Shown here in pieces: positions 9,330-20,489 of a DNA stretch of 64,000 nucleotides. The stretch lies in the NCBI RefSeq assembly GCF_027595985.1, contig NC_073303.1, forward strand, positions 22,121,102 through 22,185,101, given 5' to 3'. This DNA is from Sorex araneus (taxonomy: Eukaryota; Chordata; Mammalia; Eulipotyphla; Soricidae). The position numbers were made by a program, and so were the translations under genes. Position 1 is the first letter of the stretch. The number at the start of each line of letters is the position of its first letter. The notes beneath the pieces are model-generated. The model was not told the origin of the DNA. It searched no databases and was given only the letters and a program-made list of their open reading frames with translations.

Positions 9330-10575
9330 ACCCAAGCTTCCTAGACTCTCTTCCCTTTGATATATTCAAGATACTCTCCATCCCCCAGCCACCGGCTGTG
9401 AGCTTGTGTGTGTAGCATTGTCAACTAGTGGAGGCTGCAGAGATACATTTCCAGGGTAGCAGTAGGGTCTGCTCACACAGACAGACTCTTGCCATGCAGA
9501 CCTGGGGCACACCCTGAACTTCCAGATTCCCAGAAGGAAAACAAGTTCCCAGCATGAACCACGTTGTTTGTAGAATCTTGGACCCATGAGCCACTCTCCT
9601 CTGGCGACAGGGGTGCTGTCTCAACATCACGGGGCTCAGACATCTCCCAAGAGCCACCCTGGCCAGCAGACCCTTTCAGGCCAGCCCCGTTTAGGCTTCC
9701 TAGTATTATAATTCATTGCGTAACCATTGCACCCTGTTTTCTCAATAATGCTGGCAAAACATTGTTAAACCTCACATCATAATTATACCTGGCATTTTTT
9801 GAAAAAACAAACCATGGAAAAAAATTTTTTTCCATGAAATCCATGATGGGGTAACAGTCCTGCATGCCCTGAGATTCAATAGGCCAGCAGGCTGCTTTGA
9901 GTGGGTATTAGAACTCATTCCTCTGAAGCCACATTCACCTCCTGAACAGATGCTGTGTTCTTGCCTGCACAGAGCAGCAGTCCAGGGAAGGTCTCTATGG
10001 GGTAGAAACAGAGCAGGTTTGAGTCCTGGGCTCCAGCCAGCATTACAGTTGATGAGTCAAGCTGAGAAGGCAGTTGGGAGAGGGAGGAGGTGCCGGCTCA
10101 TTTCTGGGCATGATCACAGAGGGCAAGACTTACTGCATGCGTCTCCTGGGTCATCACTGGCAAGGGTGACTGGGGTTGTGCAAGGTAATCTTCACGATAT
10201 GCAATCTTTGTAGCAAAGTGACACCGTTGCCAGGGTCTAAAGAGTAGATCCAAATGATGAGGTTGAGGTCTTGTGACATGACGGAGCCAGAACTTTAGAA
10301 AGGTTGGGGTAGGATTCGAGGGGACATGGGAGAACCCCATGGAAAGACCCTGACCCTGGATCAGTGTAACTGATGACCTGTCTGAAGTCAATCTGGTTGA
10401 CGCCTTCAATCTCCTGCAGAGATTGCGACCAACAAACACATAAGGAGACAGACAAACATGCAATGACTTTCCAAGCATTGGGGGCAGCCCTAATTGAGCT
10501 CACAGACTGGCCATTTCTGAGTACAATATAGCTCCCCCTCTAGGTCTCCCATCCTGTGAGCCATTGTTTAAGTTG
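9330..10575. other. Unassigned intergenic stretch
   Basis: Higher-complexity sequence with no TE signature that I recognise, no long frame with coding character, and no splice-bounded match to a known protein. It may hold diverged old repeats. Confidence 0.4.
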
Positions 10576-10581
10576 ACAGAC

Positions 10582-10756
10582 TTTTTTGTTTTTCTTTTTG
10601 GGTCACACCCAGCGATGCACAGGGGTTACTCCTGGCTCATGCACTCAGGAATTACTCCTGGCGGTGCTCGGGGGACCATATGGGATGCTGGGGGTCGAAC
10701 CCGGGTCAGCCACGTGCAAGGCAAACACACTACCTGCTGTGCTATCGCTCCAGCCC
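10582..10756 (-). mobile_element. Type A (SOR-like) SINE
   Basis: Minus-strand full copy; TSD AAGTTGACAGAC (left about 10570-10581, right from 10758). Confidence 0.9.
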
Positions 10757-10759
10757 TAA

Positions 10760-11170
10760 GTTGACAGACATTAAGGGTAGTTAATAAGACATAAAATCGC
10801 AACAGAAACAAGAGCATGGCTGAGCACTTCATTTAGCTGACCAGCAAGCAGGCTCCCTTGAAGTATAGAGTCCAGGCCTGACAATTTCCTGTTCTACTTT
10901 GCCTATGCTGCCCTCTACATCCAAAGACCATAAACTTTATTCCACTCTTTCCTGGCCACAGTTTTTCTTACCCTGTCATCTGTTCTGCTTTTCCCTGGAC
11001 ACTGTTTTTGCCTGCCAAATATATTCTGTAAGACCCAAACTGTTTTGCTCAGGGGATATCTCAGTCTTGGAGTTATTGTTGGGGGGGTGGTCTATGCGGC
11101 CTGGGGGCACCTTTGATTCAAACACAGGGTTCTAGGTGGGTCATGCTCCAAAAGTAACCCCTCTAAACTC
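10760..11170. other. Unassigned intergenic stretch
   Basis: No gene or repeat recognised. Confidence 0.4.
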
Positions 11171-11174
11171 TTTG

Positions 11175-11397
11175 GTTTATTTTTAATTATTTTTTGTTTT
11201 TTAATTTTTTTTGTTTTGTTTTTTTGCTTTTTTTGGGGGGGGGTCACACCCAGCAATGCACAGGGGTCACTCCTGGATCATGCACTCAGGAATCACCCCT
11301 GGAAGTGCTCAGGGGACCATAAGGGATGCTGGGCCTTGAACCCAGGTCGGCCCCGTGCAAGGCAAACGCCCTACCCACTGTGCTATCACTCCACCCC
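11175..11397 (-). mobile_element. Type A SINE with long T-rich end
   Basis: Minus-strand copy with an unusually long, degenerate poly-T/TTTTA tail (about 11175-11235). TSD CCTCTAAACTCTTTG on both sides (left about 11160-11174, right about 11399-11413). Confidence 0.9.
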
Positions 11398-11475
11398 TCC
11401 TCTAAACTCTTTGATTCAAGAAACAAGATGCATGTTTTTGAGCTTCTGATTTTAAACTTAACAGAAGATGCATCA

Positions 11476-11680
11476 TCGGGGGGTCAAGGAGATGGTACAA
11501 AGGACCGAGCACATGTCTTGCATGCAAAAGGCCCAAGTTTCATCCCTGAGCTTTGCATGCAGGAGCTCCCAGTTCCATCCCCAGCAACACTTGGACTCTC
11601 TCGAACCCCCAGGAGGAGCACTCAAACAGGAGTAGCCTCTGAGCACTGAAGGCTGTGGCCCCCAAACAGACAAGCAAACA
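11476..11680 (+). mobile_element. Old tRNA-SINE
   Basis: Diverged plus-strand copy: 'gagatggtacaaaggaccga', 'cttgcatgcaaaaggcccaa', and an end 'ggctgtggcccccaaacaga'. Confidence 0.6.
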
Positions 11681-11945
11681 AACAAAAGAACAAACCATGA
11701 TCTCCAGGCTGCAACGTCATAAGTGATAATATCTAAAAGTCAGCGTCCAAGTAGGCTTCTCCGCGGGGCTGACTCCTGAAGGGAAGCAAGAGTCAACAGT
11801 GTTGAAATGGGATTAATCAGCACTCGAGGCAGCAAGGAGACTTCCAAGTCAGCATTAGGCAACTGTCAGGCATGAAAGAAATAGTAGATGGCTCACTAAG
11901 AAGCACTAAGAAATCAAGTTTGTGTTTGCATGTGGTTATGCACTC

Positions 11946-12022
11946 GTGAGTGAGTGAGTGAGTGAGTGAGTGAGTGAGTGAGTGAGTGAGTGAGTGAGTG
12001 TGTGTGTGTGTGTGTGTGTGTG
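11946..12022 (+). repeat. (GTGA)n followed by (GT)n
   Basis: About 13 GTGA tetranucleotides pass directly into about 11 GT units: a compound microsatellite. Confidence 0.95.
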
Positions 12023-12520
12023 CTTCTGGCAATAGAAAAATCTCTCTCACATACAAACACACAAAAAATACTTTCAGGTAGGACAGATTCTCTTTTAAGT
12101 AAGACTATCTTTCAGATTTCACCCCTCAGCGCTATTTTTAATTTACATAAAATAACCTGCCATAATGATTTTATTAAAACAGACAAAAAGACATCCATTT
12201 TTTTTAAAAAGTAGGTAGGGCAAAATGTCAAGATGAGAAGTAATAACATTTTTCACTTTATCATGAAAGCCTTGTTAGGTTAAACTTATTTTGGTAAGTA
12301 TGAGGGTAACCCAAATACTCTCATACCCTCAAAAATGTGGAAGAATGCCTGGCGCCAAATTCAAGTTTTGCTTTCATAGTTAGCTCTGATAAGAGGCAAA
12401 ATTTGTCTCTCAGTTAGTCACCAACTCCTGAGTGATGTCCATCCCCCCCAGAAACCCAGAGGAAGGACAATGGGTGGGTCTCTCTCCTCTGAGAAAACCG
12501 GCTGTGAGAAGAGACGTCAC
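12023..12520. other. Unassigned intergenic stretch
   Basis: AT-rich, no gene or recognised repeat. Confidence 0.4.
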
Positions 12521-12521
12521 T

Positions 12522-12718
12522 GGAGCTGGAGCGATAGCACAGCGGGGAGGGCGTTTGCCTTGCACAAGGCCATCCCAGGTTTGATTCCCAGCATCCATAT
12601 GGTCCCCCAGCACCGCCAGGAGTAATTCCTGAGTGCAGAGCCAGGAGTAACCCTTGTGCATGGTTGGGTGTGACCCAAAAAGCAAAAAAAGCAAAGAAAA
12701 AGCAAAAAAGAAAAAAAA
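12522..12718 (+). mobile_element. Type A (SOR-like) SINE
   Basis: Plus-strand copy with an extended AAAAAGC-type tail. Short TSD AGAAGAGA at both ends. Confidence 0.9.
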
Positions 12719-12989
12719 GAAGAGATGTTGCCAAGAGGTTTCCAGAGCCCCCGTAACTAAGAAGAAAATACTCATGGAATGATAATAAGTCTCCGTGTAT
12801 ACTCTTGTTTTCTTGCAAACTTCCCCTGAGTTCATGACTAACAGCAATAAGTTACTAAGTAAGCCTGTGCAAGTTATTAAAGCCATTCTCTAAGTTTAGA
12901 AACTACCAGAGTTTCTTATGCAAGGTAATGAAAAGAGAAAGACTTAAGTCAAGAAACTTGGACTGGTTCCTTCCAATCAGCAACAGGAA

Positions 12990-13077
12990 ACCACAGGGCC
13001 AAAAATTACTGGTGGGGGGGAGGGGAAGCGCCTCTCATAGAGCCTGGTGGAAGGGAGGGAAATATGGGGTGTGTGTG

Positions 13078-13110
<33 letters not shown>

Positions 13111-13220
13111 GAGAAACTGGAGAAGGTAAGTGGATCCTGGTGAAGGGATTAGTGTTACAACATTGTATGCCTGAAACCCAGTCATGAGTAGACTTTGTAA
13201 TGCACAGTGACCACATTTTT
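12990..13220 (+). mobile_element. L1 3' end fragment with microsatellite
   Basis: Ends with the L1 3' motif order: G-rich block, 'gtgaagggattagtgttaca', 'gcctgaaacccagtcatgag', then 'ttgtaatgcacagtgacc'. A (GT)n(GA)n run at 13068-13110 occupies the purine-tract position. Confidence 0.7.
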
Positions 13221-13324
13221 AAAAATGGTTTTCAAAAGAAACCTGGGCTAGCCACCAAATTCCATCCTATCCAAGTTCCCTGGCCTCAAATCTCAAATCT
13301 CTGAGTTTCTGATGCTCGTTTGTT

Positions 13325-13411
13325 GAATGGTAGGAAGTTGCTAAAAAAAAAAAAAAAAGTTAAGAGGCGTGTGACTCTGTGTGTGTGTGTGTGTGTATGT
13401 GTGTGTGTAAA
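13325..13411 (+). repeat. Poly-A and (GT)n simple repeats
   Basis: A run of about 16 A at 13343-13358 and (GT)n with one interruption at 13378-13408. Confidence 0.8.
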
Positions 13412-13631
13412 ACAAAAGTCCCCAGCAATAACTTTAGAATGAAAGCCTGATTGTTATTTAAAATGCAGAACTAGAAGGGCAAGTCCGATGTGTGCTTGGC
13501 AAGGGGAAAACCATTGTTTTCTCCCTTATCTGGGTTCAAAATAAGTGTCTGTGTGTTTCTTTCTAGCAGAGCAGACAACATGAATTGCTGGACATAGACA
13601 TGTGTTCTGTTTCCATACAGGCCAGTGGCTT

Positions 13632-13782
13632 TGGGGGTCGGACAGATAGTACAGGAGGTAAGACACTTGCCTTGCACGCAGAGGACTGGTCTCGGTTCGA
13701 TCCCTGGTACTGCTTCTGGTCCCTTGAGCCCCACCAGGATGGATCCCTGAGCACTTCTGGGTATGACCAAACAGCCAAAACA
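13632..13782 (+). mobile_element. Old tRNA-SINE (type A relative)
   Basis: Diverged head ('ggtcggacagatagtacagg'), B-box like 'cggttcgatccctgg', and an end 'ctgggtatgaccaaacagcc'. Confidence 0.7.
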
Positions 13783-13839
13783 TGGAGCCAGGCACACCTT
13801 ATCAAAATCGTTCCCTTGCTTGATAAAACCACTCAGAAA

Positions 13840-14338
13840 GTATCATGCTAAGTGAAATGAGTCAGGAAGAGAGAGACATAGAATGACAGCACTCATTCCT
13901 GCAATATAAAATAACATAGTATGAGACTAACACCCCAGGTCAGTAGAGACAAGGGCCAGGAGGATTGCTCCAGGGCTGGACGCCTGTCTCTGGAGCTGGG
14001 GGAGAAGACAGCTGGGATAGAGAGGGGACCACTAAGTCGGTAATGGCTGGAGGGATGGCTCAGGATGGGAGATGTGTTCTGAAAGTAAACAAAGGACCCA
14101 ACAGGCTGGCCTCTCAGTATCTGTACTGCAAACAAAAGTAGAGAAAGAGAAAGAAGGAAAGTGGCTGCCATAGAGCCAGGAGTTGGGGTGGAGGGGAGAT
14201 GGTGGGAGGGATACTGGGGGCACTGGCTGTGGGAAAGCTACTCTGGAGGACCCATCATTGTCTGACTGAAACTCAGTCATGAAAGCCTTGTAACTGTATC
14301 TCACGGTGACTCAATAAAAAAAAAAGTTAAAAATAAAT
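13840..14338 (+). mobile_element. 5'-truncated L1 insertion with perfect TSD
   Basis: About 499 bp bounded by the 11-bp TSD CCACTCAGAAA (13829-13839 and 14339-14349). Contains the last L1 ORF2 codons, a 3' UTR with a short purine tract (about 14130-14160), the terminal 'ttgtaactgtatctcacggt' and an A-rich tail. Confidence 0.9.
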
Positions 14339-14349
14339 CCACTCAGAAA

Positions 14350-14620
14350 TCTTGCTCCCCGTACTTCATTCACTGCAGATAAACTGCAGATAAGTTCTTC
14401 CCTGAAGCCACCTGAGTGGGCAGCTGGCAGGGCCGCACAGGGCTACAGAATGCTGGCCCAGGAGTTTCCTTTGCTGGCACAAAGGCAGCCAGCATATAAC
14501 AACAACCACAGATGAGCCAGACTCCGGGGTACAGAAATGTTTCAGAGTCTATACATTGTTAACCTTGACCTCTGACACTAAAGCAAATGGCACAGCTAAA
14601 GCCCAATGGTGAGTGTGTTT
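14350..14620. other. Unassigned intergenic stretch
   Basis: No gene or repeat recognised. Confidence 0.4.
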
Positions 14621-14622
14621 CC

Positions 14623-14712
14623 TTTTTCTTTTCTTTCTTTCTTTTCTTCCTTCCTTCCTTCCTTCCCTTCTTTCTTTCTTTTCTTTCTTTCTCTTTCTTT
14701 CTTTCTTTTGTT
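14623..14712 (+). repeat. (CTTT)n/(CTTC)n pyrimidine tract
   Basis: Interrupted CTTT and CTTCC units, about 90 bp. Confidence 0.9.
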
Positions 14713-14734
14713 GGAAGGTTTTTATTTGTTTATT

Positions 14735-15105
14735 TTAATTTTTTTATTGAATCACTGTGAGATAGACCTTCACTAAGCTCTTTCTTTCTTTCTTTTTTTT
14801 TTTTTTTTGCTTTTTGGGTCACACCCAGCGATGCTCAGGGGTCACTCCTGGCTTTTGCACTCAGGAATTACTCCTGGCGGTGCTTGGGGGACCATATGGG
14901 ATGCTGGGGATCGAACCCGGGTCGGCCGCATGCAAGGCAAACGCCCTACCCGCTGTGCTATCGCTCCGGCCCTCACTAAGCTCTTTCTGATCAGGTTTCA
15001 GTTATACAGTGTTCCAACACCCATCCCCCTCCACCCGTGTCCATTTCCTAGCACCAGCGTCCCCGGTTTCCCCTCCCATCAACCCTCCGTCCCCTGACTA
15101 ATATC
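14735..15105 (-). mobile_element. Antisense L1 3' UTR split by a SINE
   Basis: Starts with poly-T and 'attgaatcactgtgagatag', the complement of the L1 3' terminus, then 'gtgttccaacacccatcccc'. Split by the type A SINE at 14790-14972. Confidence 0.8.
14790..14972 (-). mobile_element. Type A (SOR-like) SINE
   Basis: Minus-strand full copy nested in the antisense L1; TSD CACTAAGCTCTTTCT on both sides. Confidence 0.9.
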
Positions 15106-15109
15106 CATG

Positions 15110-15317
15110 GTCAGAGGAAACAGGGGCTAGGGGGACTGATCAATGGTTGAAATCAACCACAAGTGTGTGCGAGGCAGAGGGTAGGCAAGATAGAGAACAG
15201 ACCGATATAACAATAATAGCTGGGAATGATCACGGTGGACAAGAACTGAGCATTAACAGTAGGCAAAGGGATATTCCTGATAACCTTTCAGTATCTGTAT
15301 TGTGAAGCACAATGGCC
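15110..15317 (+). mobile_element. L1 3' UTR fragment
   Basis: Plus-strand 3' UTR segment up to 'tcagtatctgtattgtgaag', directly preceding a large purine microsatellite. Confidence 0.65.
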
Positions 15318-15545
15318 GAAAAGAGAGAGAGAGGGGAGAGAGTGGGGAGGAGAGAGAGAATGAGGAGAGAGGAGGGAGGGAGAGAGGGACGGAGAGAGGG
15401 GGAGAGAGAGAGAGGAGAGAGAGGGAGAGAGAGAGAGGGAGAGGGAGAGGGAGGGAGGGAGGGAGGGAGGGAGGGAGGGAGGGAGGGAGGGAGGGAGGGA
15501 GGGAGGGAGGGAGGGAGGGAGGGAGGGAGGGAGGGAGGGAGGGGG
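15318..15545 (+). repeat. (GA)n then (GGGA)n polypurine microsatellite
   Basis: Mixed GAGA/GGAGA tract passing into an essentially pure (GGGA) run of about 24 units at 15449-15543. It sits where the L1 3' UTR normally has a short purine tract. Repetitive frames through it are not genes. Confidence 0.95.
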
Positions 15546-15642
15546 TGGCAGTTTTCTAATCAAACCAGTTTTACAAGGTGATTTGAGACCCAGGCCTGGA
15601 AGCTGAGCTTCAAACGAAATTCCTAAGAATTCTGTGACTCCT

Positions 15643-16158
15643 CAGAAAGAGACAGACATAGGAAGATTGCACTCATCTGTGGAGTATAGAATAACAGACT
15701 ATAAGACTAACACCCAAGAATAGTAGAAATAAGTACCAGGAGGTTGTCTCCATGGCTTGGAGGCTGGTCTCTCATTCTGGGCAACTCAGAGAAGGGAACA
15801 CCAAGTAAAATGTGATTGGAGGTCATGTGGGGGAAAGATGATGCGGGCCCAATATAGACTAGAGACTGAACACAATGGCCACTCAACACCTTTATTGCAA
15901 ACCACAACACCTAATCAGAAAGAGAGAACAAAAGGGAATACCCTGCCATAGTGGCAGTGTGGGGTGGGGGGAGACAGGACTGGGGAGGTGGGGAGGGATG
16001 TTGGGTTTACTGGTGGTGGAGAATGGGCACTGGTGAAGGGATGGGTTATTAAACTTTGTAAGGGAGAAACATGAGCACAAAAATGTATAAATCTGTAACT
16101 GTACCCTCACATTGACTCACTAATTAAAAATAAACTATTAAATTAATAAAAAAAAAAA
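15643..16158 (+). mobile_element. 5'-truncated L1 insertion with long TSD
   Basis: Bounded by AAGAATTCTGTGACTCCT (15625-15642 and 16159-16176). Same 3' UTR subfamily as 388-785, with 'ctgtaactgtaccctcacat' near the end and a poly-A tail. Confidence 0.9.
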
Positions 16159-16369
16159 AAGAATTCTGTGACTCCTTTTATGTGCTCCCTTCCTTCTCTC
16201 TTTTGTTGCTCTTCCCATGTTGCCATGACCCCAAGGTCACACAGCTGGTGGCAATACTTATACCCTTGGCCTGGGTGCCTTTGCCTCTCTGGTGATAACG
16301 CTTGCTGGCGGTCACTGTGGGGTTCACACAAGCCAGTGTTCTCACACCTTCCCTGGCCAAGCTTGCTCA

Positions 16370-16510
16370 TGCCCACCTAAGTGCCGGGGGCCCAGAGGGC
16401 AGAGCCTCCAGAACTGTGCTCTTGTGAGGGGCCACACTGGGGATCAAACTCATGGCCTTGGACTCGCAAGGCAGGACTTTCAACCACTGAGTCATTTCTC
16501 CAGGGGACCC
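16370..16510 (-). mobile_element. Old tRNA-SINE fragment
   Basis: Complement of an old copy: 'actggggatcaaactcatgg' then 'aaccactgagtcatttctcc'. Confidence 0.5.
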
Positions 16511-17120
16511 CAGTGTTACTTTATTTAGATTTTTTTTTATTCTACTCAATTAGTCAGAGTCTGGGGCTTTGTTTTTGTTTTTGTTTTTGTTTCGCCGGGA
16601 CTCAAACTCGGGCAAACACCTTTATCAACACAGAGTGGTCAAATCTCATATTTGTTTCAGTGGTCCGGTGGTCTCCCCTCTCACCTTGGCACCCCAAACT
16701 CCTTATCTTGGCCTGCAAGATCCTGCTGTCTCGCTTGCTTATCTTCCCCCCCCACCCCCAGGTTCTCACGCACCCCACCTGCTCACCCCAACCTGCTGGC
16801 TGTTACCCATGTTTTCACCTTCACCCTTTCCACAGATCCTGTGCCTCTGCTCTTTCTGAAAAGGCTAAAAAACCAATTATAAGGATCAGAGGAAGTAAGG
16901 TCATTGGAATTACAGTACCAGAAAGTGAATAAAGCAGAAATGTCAGGGGCGATTGAAAAAAGAGAAATCATAGAAGCCATAGCTAAATTATTCTGGGTTG
17001 GCCTGCTGCACTCTAATTATGACTCCTAATTATGATGTTTTTTAAAAGAAAGACAAAATAAGCCAAGAGTTTTAGATGAATTCTATACTCAAACAACAAG
17101 AAAAAAAATAGTCTTTAATG
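16511..17120. other. Unassigned intergenic stretch
   Basis: A frame of 183 codons spans 16381-16932, but it starts in SINE sequence and shows no recognisable domain; no gene called. Confidence 0.45.
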
Positions 17121-17124
17121 AATA

Positions 17125-18095
17125 TAGGTATCAGTGCTGTGCTGGCCAAACTGGACAGCTATAAGCAAAAAAATGGACTCAGATCTCCACCTATTACCAT
17201 GTACAAAAGTCAGATCAAAATGGATTAAAGACCTCAACATCAGACCAGAACCTATAAGGTACGTTGAAGACAAGGCCGGCAAAACCCTCCACGACATTGT
17301 AGCCAACGGTATCTTCAAGGCTGACACGCCACTGGCCAAGCAAGTGAAAACAGAGATAAATAAATGGGACTACCTTAAACTAAGAAGCTTCTGCACCTCC
17401 AAAGATACAGTGACCAAAGTACAAAGATAGCCTACAGTATGGGAAAGGATATTTACCCAATACCCATCCAATAAGGGGTTGATATCAAGGATATACAAGG
17501 CACTGGTTGAACTCCACAAGAAGAAAATTGCCAACCTGATCAAAAGATGGGGTGATGAAATGAACAGAAACTTCCCCAAAGAAGAAATCCGAATGGCTGA
17601 GAGGCACATGAGAAAATGCTCGACGTCACTAATCATCAGGGAGATGCATATCAAAACAACAATGATAGGGGCCAGAGCGATAGCACAGCGGGTAGGGTGT
17701 TTGCCTTGCACGCGGCCGACCCGGGTTCGATCCCCGGCATCCCATATGGTCCCCCAAGCACTGCCAGGAGTAATTCCTGAGTGCAAAGCCAGGAGTAACC
17801 CCTGAGCATTGCTGGGTGTGACCCAAAAAGCAAAAAAAAAAAAAAAAAACAATGATATACTATCTCACACCACAGAGACTGGCCCACATCCCAAAAAACA
17901 AAAGCAACCGGTGTTGGCGTGGATGTGGGGAGAAAGGGACTCTCCTTCAGTGCTGGTGGGAATGCCAACTGGTCCAGCTCTTTTGGAAAACAATATGGGC
18001 AATTCTCAAAAAATTGGAAATTGAGCTCCCATTTGACCCAGCAATACCACTCCTGGGAATATATCCCGGAGAGGCAAAAAATAGGTGTCAGTGCT
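17125..18095 (+). mobile_element. L1 ORF2 C-terminal region, split by a SINE
   Basis: Reading pieces match the L1 ORF2 C-terminus: WIKDLNIRPEPIRYVEDKAG (about 17210-17270), KWDYLKLRSFCTSKDT (about 17362-17410), [20 protein letters not shown] (about 17560-17620) and, after the SINE, CWRGCGEKGTLLQCWWECQL (about 17912-17970) and ELPFDPAIPLLGIYPGE (about 18022-18072). In-frame stops show it is dead. Both ends are truncated. Confidence 0.9.
17668..17847 (+). mobile_element. Type A SINE inside L1 ORF2
   Basis: TSD AACAATGATA (17658-17667 and 17848-17857) and a run of about 18 A. Interrupts the L1 reading. Confidence 0.95.
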
Positions 18096-18430
18096 CATCA
18101 TGGATCAAGCTCTCAGGAGGGAAGAAACATTTGCTTCCCTCCAGCGTTCATTTTCCCTTTCTTTCACCTACTGACAACCACCCCACTCTGCTCCTTGTTG
18201 TTTCATTCTGCTTATTTATGTATATTCCCCCTCCTCTTCCCTTTTAGTTGGTGCAACTGTTTGTGGCTCATACTTGGTTGCAGTTCACCAGAGATGACGT
18301 ACTTTATAGAGGCACCAGGGATCCTAAACAGTAGCTCTTGGAGAAACGATTCAGGGACGTGGGGTGCTGCAGGGAAGTGAACCCACGGGCCCCTCTGCCA
18401 AGCAAAATTTCCACCACAGAACTATCTTCC

Positions 18431-18612
18431 GGGGTGCCAGAGTGATAGCACAGTGGGTAGGGTTTTGCCTTGCATGCAGTCAACCCGGGTCAATCTCCAG
18501 CATCCCATAGGGTCCCCTGAGCAGCCCCAGGAGTGAGTCCTGTGTGCAGAGCCAGGAGTAACCCCTGAATACCACTGGGTGTGACCCAAAAAGCAAACAA
18601 ATAAAATAAATA
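18431..18612 (+). mobile_element. Type A (SOR-like) SINE
   Basis: Plus-strand copy with head 'gccagagtgatagcacagtg' and an AATAAAATAAATAA tail. Confidence 0.9.
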
Positions 18613-18659
18613 AGTAATCTTTGGGCCTCTCAACTTCTAATATGTTTGTTTGGTTTTGT

Positions 18660-18795
18660 TTTTGGATATCCCTGGCTCTTCTCATTGCTTCCTCCTGGAA
18701 GCCTTGGGAGATCAGATGGGGTGCCAGGGATTGAAACCAGATGGGCCACATGCAAGGCAAGAGATCTAGTGACTACACAATCATTTTAGCCCCTC
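18660..18795 (-). mobile_element. Old tRNA-SINE fragment
   Basis: Complement of a diverged copy: 'gggtgccagggattgaaacc', 'acatgcaaggcaagagatct'. Confidence 0.55.
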
Positions 18796-18799
18796 AACT

Positions 18800-20010
18800 C
18801 CTATTTTCAATTGAATATAACTATTCCCCTTGCCCCAGATAACTACATATCCCTATCTTTGGCAGGCTAGGTTCCAGAAACTGCAACTATGTGTTGGCCA
18901 ATGGGATGTAAGTGGAAAAGTGTGTTCAACTTCCAGGCCATGCTGTTAAAGGGAAGACGCAGACTCTCCCCTTCTCCTTCCGACTTAGAAATTTGGTGCA
19001 CTTTCTGCAAAGTGCACTTTCTGCAAAAGTAGCAGCCATCAATAGGTATGCCAACACGGCGGGGTCACCATAGTCATTCAGTAGGAGTATACGAGTGAGA
19101 AAACATTTCACTGTTGCTTGTAGAGCCTTTGGGGGCCAGGGGCAGATGCTGAACTCACACCCTAAATAGTACACTAATTTGGTAGATCAGCAGAAAATAA
19201 ATTTCATAAATAATCTTCAGTCACAGAATAGTAAGGTCTGAGGGCTATGTTGACTAGAACAGTATCCAGCACACTCCACAGTCCTACCTCAGCGAAGACT
19301 CCCTCCTGGGTTAGACCCCAAACCCTGATGCGTTTGCCGCCCTTGAACTAGATGCCTGTACCACCCTGCACCCCAGAGCAGCGGAGCAGGAGTCTCACAT
19401 GCTCAGTTCCTATCAGCCTCACTGGAACACCTGTGACTGATGGGCAGCTCAGAGGTCCCTTACCTAACTGCAGGGGATTCTGGGAAAGCGAGTTTCTGGT
19501 CTTGCTCTTGGAGAGGTTAGAAGGTAACTGTGCAGCCCTGCATCTACACACCGCTGGACTCTAGGGATCAGCATTCATGATGGGGATAGCATGTTAGTCT
19601 GAATATGCTAACGCTGACACACACATCCTCTAAACCGGAGCCTAACCTATCAGGGGTGTAGCCCACTCACGTCACAGACCGGCCAGGCGTTCCCCAGGCC
19701 ACGATTCTCCAGGGAGTCTGGAGATTATTTAGGCAGCAGGGGAAAAAAGATGCTTCACTCATGGCTGTGCTTGAGGAGAGATGCTGGCAGGCAGACGAGC
19801 CAAAGCCCACCAATCTGAACACTGTTGCAGCTGGAACACGACTTAGAGTTGAGAGTAAGAGGATGCAAGAGAGTACACAAAAGGTGCTGATAAGACACTG
19901 CCTACATCACTGCTCACCTTCAAGAAGCCATAGTGAATCCCTCAGCTTTGTTGAATACCCAGCATGCCGGGGTTGGGCTAGAGAGGGTTGGTGACTGACT
20001 GAAGCTCAGT
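18800..20010. other. Unassigned stretch, probably with an ancient repeat
   Basis: No gene seen. About 18890-19070 ('gttggccaatgggatgtaag', 'aacttccaggccatgctgtt') looks like an ancient mammalian interspersed repeat, but I cannot name the family. Confidence 0.4.
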
Positions 20011-20015
20011 GTTCT

Positions 20016-20177
20016 CATCAATGTGTTCTGTTTGGGGCCATACTCAGAGATCCTCAGGCTCCGTGCTCAAGGACCACTACTGGCTGGGTTCGGGGGACCA
20101 TATGTGGTGCCAGAGATCAAACCTGGGTCAGCTGCATGCAAGACAAACACCTTCCCCACTGGACTATCTCCCCAGCT
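20016..20177 (-). mobile_element. Old tRNA-SINE
   Basis: Diverged minus-strand copy: 'gagatcaaacctgggtcagc', 'tgcaagacaaacaccttccc'. Confidence 0.65.
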
Positions 20178-20186
20178 TCTGTCACC

Positions 20187-20232
20187 AATCTTAAAGTGAC
20201 CACAATCCAATCTTAAAGTGACCACAATCCAA
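20187..20232 (+). repeat. 22-bp tandem duplication
   Basis: The unit CAATCTTAAAGTGACCACAATC is repeated twice back to back. Confidence 0.85.
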
Positions 20233-20278
20233 CATCCAATTATCTGGAGGAATTGCATGTTATTCAACCATCCTTTGA

Positions 20279-20472
20279 GGGGGCTGGAGTGGTAGTACAG
20301 CTGGTAGGGCATTTGCCTTGTATGCAGCCGACCCAGGTTTGATTCCCAGCATCCCATACAGTCCCCTGAGCACCAGCAGGGGTAATTCCTGAGGGCAGAG
20401 CCAGGAGTAACCCCTGTGCACTGCAGGGTATGACCCCCAAAAGCCAATAAAATAAAATAAAACCAAACCAAA
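20279..20472 (+). mobile_element. Type A (SOR-like) SINE
   Basis: Plus-strand copy with near-perfect TSD (ACCATCCTTTGA versus ACCATCCTTTCA) and an AAAATAAAATAAAACC tail. Confidence 0.9.
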
Positions 20473-20489
20473 ACCATCCTTTCATTTCC

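Noticed and set aside
12410..12886. Many frames reading '[15 protein letters not shown]' or 'GSHPAMHRG' across the window
   Set aside because: They are chance translations of the antisense type A SINE, repeated wherever the SINE occurs; not a protein family.
15288..15581. Frames reading GGREGGREGG or SLPPSLPPSL
   Set aside because: Pure translation of the (GGGA)n microsatellite; the same applies to 50972-51508 with (GGAA)n/(GGGA)n.
16381..16932. 183-codon frame as a possible gene
   Set aside because: Begins in an old SINE, low-complexity proline/serine-rich, no known domain.
17668..17740. SINE heads considered as functional tRNA genes
   Set aside because: A and B boxes are present, but the sequence continues into a SINE body with a TSD and poly-A; no cloverleaf-complete tRNA gene stands alone.
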